From: CAWJKP01 sp963843465
GTDB lineage: Bacteria > Planctomycetota > Planctomycetia > Pirellulales > Thermoguttaceae
Length of the DNA stretch: 64,000 bases
Direction: 5' to 3'
Assembly (NCBI GenBank): GCA_963843465.1
Contig: CAWJKP010000001.1
Location: forward strand, 1,054,001-1,118,000
The position numbers and the translations under genes are program-made. Positions 58,594 to 64,000 of this stretch are shown piece by piece. The notes below the pieces were generated by a model, which was given only the letters and a program-made list of their open reading frames with translations, was not told where the DNA came from and ran no database searches. The stretch's first letter is position 1. Every line of letters starts with the position of its first letter.

Positions 58594-59897
58594 GCCATCC
58601 TGCCAATCGTCGTCAGTTCCTCAAGGCCGCGGCTGCCGTCTCGGCCGGCTATTGGGTCGCGGGCGGCATCGCCCGTGCCGCAAGCCGCTCGCCCAACGAG
58701 AAGCTCAATATCGGCGTCATCGGCGTCAACGGCCGGGGCCGCGACAACTTGAACTCGGTCGCCGGCGAGAACATCGCCGCACTGTGCGACATCGACGAAA
58801 ACAACCTGGCCGAGGCCGCCAAACGGCACCCCAAGGCCGAGACCTACGTGGATTGGCGAAAGCTCGTCGACCAGAAGGACCTGGATGCCGTCGTGGTGAG
58901 CACGGCCGACCAGGTCCACGCCCTGGCGAGCAACTGGGCCATGCAGCGCGGGCTGAGCGTGTACTGCGAGAAGCCGCTGGCCCATAGCGTGTACGAAGCC
59001 CACGTGGTCCGCCAAACCTACCTGGCCAACAAGGGCAAGCTGTCGACCCAGATGGGCACGCAGATCCACGCGGAAGCCAACTATCGCCGCGTGGTCGAGC
59101 TGATCCAATCGGGCGCGATCGGCCCGGTTCACAAGGCGCACGCGTGGTGCGGCCGGATCGGCCCCGGCGGCGGCCTGCCGCAGGGCCAACAGCCGGTGCC
59201 CAAGCACATCCATTGGGATCTCTGGCTGGGCCCGGCCCCCTGGCGGCCGTTCAATTCGGCCTACTTGCCCGGCAATCTCACCTGGAACCGCTGGTGGGAC
59301 TTCGGCAACGGGACGCTCGGCGACATGGGCAGCCACGTGATCGATCTGCCCTTCTGGGCCTTGAAGCTGGGCGACCCGCTCTCCGTCGAGGCCCACGGCG
59401 ATCCCAGCCCGGCCTCGCCGTCTACCAACGCCCGCTGGCTGATCGTCACCTGGGAGCATCCGGCCATCGCCGACCGGCCGGCGGTCACGTTGATCTGGTC
59501 CGACGGCGTGAAGCGGCCCGAGTCGCCTCCCGGTTTGGACTTGAACCAGTGGGGGCTGGGCGTGTTGTTCTATGGCGAAAAGGGCATGTTGCTGGCCGAC
59601 TACGGCCGCTACCTCCTGCTGCCGGAGGACAAGTTCAAGGGCTTCCAGCCGCCCAAGCCGTGGCTCAAGCCGTCGCTGGGTCATCACCAGGAGTGGATCC
59701 ACGCCTGCAAGACGGGCGAGCCCACCACCTGCAACTTCGACTATTCCGGCCTGCTCGTCAAGCACAACCTCTTGGGCAACGTCGCCTATCGCGTGGGCAA
59801 GAAGCTCCAATGGGACCCGCAGAGCCTCAAGGCCGTGGGCTGTCCCGAGGCCGACGCCTTCATCCGCCGCGCCTATCGCCCCGGTTGGACGCTATAG
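58590..59897 (+). CDS. Tat-exported Gfo/Idh/MocA family oxidoreductase, second copy
   Basis: 435 residues. NRRQFLKAAAAVSAGYWVAG is a Tat signal; IGVIGVNGRGRDN binds NAD(P), and the catalytic motif is YCEKPLAHS. It ends RAYRPGWTL, similar to the tail of the copy at 7962 (YRKGWSL), but the sequences are otherwise quite different. It is translationally coupled to the URO-D-like gene. The three-gene order suggests import and oxidation or modification of a specific sugar; the substrate is not visible. Confidence 0.9.
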   Translation: MSHPANRRQFLKAAAAVSAGYWVAGGIARAASRSPNEKLNIGVIGVNGRGRDNLNSVAGENIAALCDIDENNLAEAAKRHPKAETYVDWRKLVDQKDLDAVVVSTADQVHALASNWAMQRGLSVYCEKPLAHSVYEAHVVRQTYLANKGKLSTQMGTQIHAEANYRRVVELIQSGAIGPVHKAHAWCGRIGPGGGLPQGQQPVPKHIHWDLWLGPAPWRPFNSAYLPGNLTWNRWWDFGNGTLGDMGSHVIDLPFWALKLGDPLSVEAHGDPSPASPSTNARWLIVTWEHPAIADRPAVTLIWSDGVKRPESPPGLDLNQWGLGVLFYGEKGMLLADYGRYLLLPEDKFKGFQPPKPWLKPSLGHHQEWIHACKTGEPTTCNFDYSGLLVKHNLLGNVAYRVGKKLQWDPQSLKAVGCPEADAFIRRAYRPGWTL

Positions 59898-59914
59898 TAA
59901 AAGGCCGGCCCCTC

Positions 59915-59999
59915 TGGAGTGCGGCGACTTGTCGCCGCTTTCCACTTGGCACGCACGCTGCATACCGGCCGGAAAGCGGCGACAAGTCGCCGAACTCCA
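59915..59999. repeat. Palindromic element, CGGCGACTTGTCGCCG family
   Basis: 29-base arms (59915-59943 and 59971-59999) with one mismatch around GGCGACTTGTCGCC. It lies between convergent stops and could work as a bidirectional terminator. Confidence 0.85.
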
Positions 60000-60025
60000 A
60001 AAAGCGTCTTCATCAGCTTGTCGGC

Positions 60026-62578
60026 TCATTCAACCTTAGCGCCGCTGACGACAAACTGCTGCGTCACCGGCCCCACGGTCTCATAGGTTTTGCTCTGCTC
60101 ATATTCGTTGCCCCACACGATATTATCCTTGTCATGCACCAGCCGGTGCTCTTTCGTGAGAGTCACGCTGACGATCACCGTCCCGCCCGTCCCGTCGGAC
60201 GTGCCTGTTATCAGCCCGGTGTCGGCGTTGATGTGCATCCATCCGGGTCCTTGCGCGAGCGAGAACTTCAGCGGCTCGATCTTCCAGAATTTGGCACCGG
60301 GCTTGGGCCGGGCGGCGTCCCTTCTCGTGAGGTCGCCTAGGGAACGGATGGCCTTCACTTGATAACGATAAGGCTGGCCCGCGGGCGCGCTGGTGACCGG
60401 TGCGCTGTAGATCAGCGGCCTGGGGGCTTCGACATAATCCGAATCCCCGCTTCTCTTATCCTTGCCGTCCACCGCCACGACGCGGTAATATGCCTTGTTG
60501 GCGTTCGGCAGAGCGTTGCCCACGCCCACGACATCCAGGGAAGTGCCCGCGACCTCGGCCACGAAGTTTGCGGGAAACGGGTTGGCGAGATCTTTCGTAT
60601 CGCCAAGTTTGACCTCATAAGGGGCGTCATGGACCGTGAAGCCCTCCTCGTCGCTGCCGTATACCCTGTACTTGGCGGGCGCCCTTCCCGCCGGGTTGGC
60701 GCTCCATGTCAAGGTGCCGATTCCGCTGCCCGCATTGTGTTGGATCGCCAAGTTGATGGGATATGCCGGCCCCTGCGCCGTGAAACTCCAAGTGCCGCTC
60801 CACGGCCCCCAGACGCCGTGGAAATCCTTCGCTTTCACGCGCCAGTAATAGGTCTTGCCGTGCGTCAAGAGGCCGGGACGCGGAAGCGTGTAGCGGGTCT
60901 TGCCTTTGTCGGGCGTCCTGGAAATGTACTTGTCGAAATTGGGAGACAGGGGCCATCTCATCTCGGGATGGTCCGAGAGCTGGAAGTGATAATCCGTTAT
61001 GGCCTCGCCGTCGGGGTGCGCGGCGGCGTTCCACCGGAACACCACGTCCGTGCCGTCGCTCGTGCCGCCGTCGGCCGGATAGACGGGAGACGCGGACGCT
61101 TTCGGGGGGCGCGTCTTCGACCGTTCGACCCAGTTGTGGGTGATCTTCAGATGCCTGGCGGCATTTGCGCCGCTTCGGTCGTCGGTGTGCTCCAAGTAGG
61201 TGAAACGGTTGTCTCCCACGGTCATCGACGGCATGGCCAGCGGCGCCATCTGGATGTCGTTCTCGATCTTCAGTCCGCTCAACGAAGCTTTGCCTGTCAA
61301 GATGCACTTGATCCAGTACTCGTTCTCTCCGTCGGTGCGGCCTTGGAACTTGCCGTCGAACTCCGCCAACGCCGGCAGCGGCGTGTAAGCGGGCTTCCAA
61401 TCTTTCGGACTGAGGAAGCCAATCTGGAAAGCATACCCGTCGCCGGCGGCAGCAAGCGTGCCTCCGATGAATTGATAAGGCACTTTCATGGCCCAAACGA
61501 TGCTGCCCGTGCCTCCTTCCGCGGCCGTAAGGACACCGTCTTTGTTGGCGATGTTCGTCACGGTCGCCCCGGTGCGCCACTGCGAATCGTTCTTGAAATC
61601 CGGAGCGTACTGCCAGACGCCGTTATAGATCGTGTCCGGGGCCATGGGGGGATATCCCCGCATATCGCCGTGATATTTCAGCGGAGTCTCATGCCCCCAC
61701 CTCCACTCAATGGCTTCGTGCGGCCGCAGGACCATGCCCATGGTCCACCAGTTCCAGCCTTTGAGCCGCTGGGTCGTGCCGCCCTCCCACGTGTAGTATT
61801 GCGCGTAGTCCTCGTTATTCTTCAGAGGATTCATGGGACTCATGATTCCATACTGGTGTACGCGCTTTATCAGGTCGTGGTCCCGTATCAAATCCAACTC
61901 GTTGGCCAGCGTGTGGTTGTCCCGCATGAGCATGATGGTGGCCATGTCCCCGTCAAGCGTGTGGTACTTGCCGTCGAAAAAAGCCTGCGGGACGCAATGG
62001 CCGGGGCAATGGCTGAATATGCAATCGCGCACTCCGGCTTTGTCGAGCAGGTCCGACATGCACAGCGTGCTGTTCCCGCAGGTGTTGAAGCCGAACACGT
62101 TCACCGCCTGCGAAACGTCGCCCTGCGATCCGTTGTCGCCGTTGCCTTTGTGGTAGCGGTGGGTTATGTAAAAGTAGAATATCGCGAGGGCCTTTTCCCT
62201 GTCGGTCGAAAGCCCCTCGGTGACCGAGTTCGCTATCGTCTGCTGGGAGAAGAAGTCGATGGGGCCGATTTTCAGCCAGGGGTTTATCACGTTTGCCGTA
62301 CCGACGTTCTCCATGCGCAGCGAACGGTTTGACTCCCAAGTCTGCTCGTACGGCTCCCAGACGCCGGGAAGCGTGGTGCACATCTTCCCGTCGATCGTGC
62401 CGCCCTGCATGACGTTGTAGGTGAAAGGCGCGGTGGTGACGTCCTGGACGTGGCTTTTGGGGACGTCCGTGGGGTCGGCGTTGGACGCCCCTGGCTCGAC
62501 CGCCCCCATCGACAGGGAGGCGAAACAAGTAACCGAAAAGAGCACTGTGCCTGCAACCGGTCTAAACGCCTTCCGCAT
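60026..62578 (-). CDS. Exported transglutaminase-like protein with FN3 and putative Ig domains
   Basis: 850 residues from the ATG at 62578 (AAGGGAG before it), with a signal peptide ending about MGAVEPG. Residues about 120-290 carry a transglutaminase-like core: the Cys in FNTCGNSTLCMSDLL and the His/Asp in CVPQAFFDGKYHTLDGDMAT. About 290-500 is a large beta-rich region (YPPMAPDTIYNG). About 535-780 holds fibronectin type III-like repeats (TYYWRVKAKDFHGVWGPWSG, KYRVYGSDEEG), and the last 80 residues an Ig-like domain (DTGLITGTSDGTGGTVIVSV). It should act outside the cytoplasm. Its substrate may be protein crosslinks or glycan, unknown. Confidence 0.78.
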   Translation of the reverse strand: MRKAFRPVAGTVLFSVTCFASLSMGAVEPGASNADPTDVPKSHVQDVTTAPFTYNVMQGGTIDGKMCTTLPGVWEPYEQTWESNRSLRMENVGTANVINPWLKIGPIDFFSQQTIANSVTEGLSTDREKALAIFYFYITHRYHKGNGDNGSQGDVSQAVNVFGFNTCGNSTLCMSDLLDKAGVRDCIFSHCPGHCVPQAFFDGKYHTLDGDMATIMLMRDNHTLANELDLIRDHDLIKRVHQYGIMSPMNPLKNNEDYAQYYTWEGGTTQRLKGWNWWTMGMVLRPHEAIEWRWGHETPLKYHGDMRGYPPMAPDTIYNGVWQYAPDFKNDSQWRTGATVTNIANKDGVLTAAEGGTGSIVWAMKVPYQFIGGTLAAAGDGYAFQIGFLSPKDWKPAYTPLPALAEFDGKFQGRTDGENEYWIKCILTGKASLSGLKIENDIQMAPLAMPSMTVGDNRFTYLEHTDDRSGANAARHLKITHNWVERSKTRPPKASASPVYPADGGTSDGTDVVFRWNAAAHPDGEAITDYHFQLSDHPEMRWPLSPNFDKYISRTPDKGKTRYTLPRPGLLTHGKTYYWRVKAKDFHGVWGPWSGTWSFTAQGPAYPINLAIQHNAGSGIGTLTWSANPAGRAPAKYRVYGSDEEGFTVHDAPYEVKLGDTKDLANPFPANFVAEVAGTSLDVVGVGNALPNANKAYYRVVAVDGKDKRSGDSDYVEAPRPLIYSAPVTSAPAGQPYRYQVKAIRSLGDLTRRDAARPKPGAKFWKIEPLKFSLAQGPGWMHINADTGLITGTSDGTGGTVIVSVTLTKEHRLVHDKDNIVWGNEYEQSKTYETVGPVTQQFVVSGAKVE

Positions 62579-62755
62579 GACGGGACTCCCTTTGCTTGGC
62601 TTAGCTAGACTTTTGCCGATTTTGTACAGTCTAGCGTGCCCAGAGGCGGATGTCGAGCAGATCCACGCTGAAGAAGTTTTGACTTCCGGACCGGCGGGAT
62701 TCATACTGGAAGCGATTGCGTCGGGGCTTTGCACACGTTTCCTGGAGGCACGGCG

Positions 62756-64000
62756 ATGAGTAGACTCGCAATGAAGTGGCTAACCGGAGTGTTGCTCCTG
62801 GCGGCGGCGATGTCCGCACGCGAGGCATGGGCCCGCAAGGACGCTCTTTTGAACGTCACGGCGGGACAGATTCCGAATGATACCGGGAGCGACGGCGCGA
62901 CGAAGATGACGATCGAGGACAACGCCCAACTGGGCGGCAAGGCCCTGAAGGTGGTCTTCGCGCCAGGCGACTCCTTCGGCGTTCAGTCCTCCAAGGTGCG
63001 GAATTGGAAGCCCTACATCACGCTGGAATTCGAGGTCTTGAATCCCGAAAAGGGAGACGTTGGTTTGCAGTTCAACGTCAAGCACAAGCGGACGACCAGT
63101 TATCAGACCCGGGTGGAATACGGGTTTACGGTCAAGCCCGGTAAGAACTCGATCAAGATCGGCCTGGATGAGATGAGCAACGTGAACGGCTCCGCCCCCG
63201 ACCTTTCGGATGCCCAGCGATGGTACATCAATCCCACGGAAGGCAAGTCGCCGACCTTGTACTTCGGCGACATCTTTCTGGTGGGCGACGACGCTGCGCA
63301 GGCCCCGGCGGCCGGCGGCGGGCCGGTTGTTGCGGGCTTCAGCGGTTCCTTCCGCGTGACCGGCAAGGTGGGCGACATGAACGTGGACCTGAACGTGCAG
63401 CCCGTGGGCGGGACGGTCCAGGCGGCGCCCGGCGCCGGCCAGGCGCCGGCCAGGTCGCAGCCACAGGCCGCAGCGCTGTTGCGTCCCAGCCTGGAGCAAT
63501 TGCCCAACGACACGGGCAGCGACCAGACCAAGCTCTCGATCGAGGACCGCCCGGAACTGGGCGGCAAGTGCCTGAAGGTGATCTATGCCGGCGTCGACAG
63601 CTTCGGCCAGAGCCATGTGAAGGTCAAAGACTGGAAGCCCTTCCTTACGATCCAGTTCGACATGTTCAACCCGGCACAGAGCGACGTGCGCATGGCGCTC
63701 AACGTCAAGCACAAGCGGAGCACCAATTACCAGACGCGGATCGAGGTGCCGTTCCTGGCCAAGCCCGGCAAGAACGCGATCAAGTTCAACCTGGACGAGA
63801 TGGTCAACGTCAACGGTTCGGCCGCCGAGCTGTCGGCGGTCACGCACTGGTTCATCCTCACCCAGGACGAGAAGACCCCGCCGCTGTATTTCGGCGACAT
63901 CTGGCTGGTGCCGGCGGGTGGGACGGTTCCGGGGCCGGGTGTCGCGGACGGCGGGCCGAGCAAACCCGTGGCGACCGATCCGGCCCGGCTGGCCCGCATC
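62756..64000 (+). CDS. Exported protein with two tandem homologous domains, cut by the window edge
   Basis: 415 codons run to the right edge with no stop. TGGAGG precedes the ATG; the signal peptide is MSRLAMKWLTGVLLLAAAMS. Two copies of one domain of about 150 residues follow: QIPNDTGSDGATKMTIEDNA (about 38 on) and QLPNDTGSDQTKLSIEDRPE (about 245 on), each with VKHKRTTSYQTRVE / VKHKRSTNYQTRIE and ending LYFGDIFLVG / LYFGDIWLVP. A Gln/Ala/Pro linker joins them. They look like beta-sandwich carbohydrate-binding modules, family not recognised. It is divergent from the transglutaminase-like gene. Confidence 0.75.
   Translation, partial: MSRLAMKWLTGVLLLAAAMSAREAWARKDALLNVTAGQIPNDTGSDGATKMTIEDNAQLGGKALKVVFAPGDSFGVQSSKVRNWKPYITLEFEVLNPEKGDVGLQFNVKHKRTTSYQTRVEYGFTVKPGKNSIKIGLDEMSNVNGSAPDLSDAQRWYINPTEGKSPTLYFGDIFLVGDDAAQAPAAGGGPVVAGFSGSFRVTGKVGDMNVDLNVQPVGGTVQAAPGAGQAPARSQPQAAALLRPSLEQLPNDTGSDQTKLSIEDRPELGGKCLKVIYAGVDSFGQSHVKVKDWKPFLTIQFDMFNPAQSDVRMALNVKHKRSTNYQTRIEVPFLAKPGKNAIKFNLDEMVNVNGSAAELSAVTHWFILTQDEKTPPLYFGDIWLVPAGGTVPGPGVADGGPSKPVATDPARLARI

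Noticed and set aside
60359..62332. 657-codon plus-strand frame opposite the transglutaminase-like gene
   Set aside because: Antisense shadow; Val/Arg-rich with no motif, and it lacks a ribosome site.

Overview
The window looks like planctomycete chromosome (Pirellulales-like, high GC, possibly a metagenome bin). This rests on gene content: two Tat-exported Gfo/Idh/MocA oxidoreductases, an exported PQQ-propeller protein, a PIG-L deacetylase, a CE-type esterase remnant, GH36-NPCBM and GH2 glycosidases, GYF_2 and J-domain-like membrane proteins, a class II ribonucleotide reductase, an EF-G paralogue, and very many dispersed palindromic repeats. No rRNA, tRNA or CRISPR array was seen.

Layout. 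0-14.8 kb is a polysaccharide and sugar region: PQQ protein, APC permease, PIG-L deacetylase, a graveyard of gene fragments (3.9-5.0 kb), a TIM-barrel/HEAT exported protein, Gfo/Idh oxidoreductase, GH36 and GH2. 15-24 kb is housekeeping: rpsR, a short-chain dehydrogenase, an HtrA-type protease, gph and nrdJ. 24-28 kb is accessory, with a HicA-like/HTH toxin-antitoxin candidate and repeat clusters. 28-33 kb holds planctomycete membrane proteins and a methyltransferase. 33.2-34.9 kb is a convergent restriction-modification pair. 35-40.4 kb is a surface-glycan operon (heptosyltransferase, GT4, LegB-like dehydratase, sugar nucleotidyltransferase, reductase). 40.4-47.8 kb has a Panacea-domain protein, a LarA-like/histidine-kinase fusion with its response regulator, a TPR protein, a phosphoesterase and aroH. 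47.9-56 kb has a methyltransferase, cysE, a four-gene HEPN/nuclease cassette, EF-G, hisA and hisH. 56.4-59.9 kb is a RhaT-like/URO-D-like/Gfo-Idh operon. 60-64 kb holds a large exported transglutaminase-like protein and a tandem-domain exported protein that runs off the window.

Two features cut across the whole window. First, at least ten families of short palindromic elements are scattered through it. Some are translated in frame inside genes (NAD-epimerase, GT4 C-terminus, nrdJ linker, LarA-kinase junction), and at seven genes the stop codon lies in or directly against the element. Second, at least twelve genes, including probably essential ones (nrdJ, cysE), carry single small frameshifts. 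That points to indel errors in the assembly, or less likely to real decay, and it affects every gene boundary given here. The best candidates for undescribed biology are the translated palindromic elements, the 50.4-52.1 kb HEPN cassette, and the 26.2-27.4 kb toxin-antitoxin-like pair, whose predicted antitoxin domain recurs alone at 45.6 kb.
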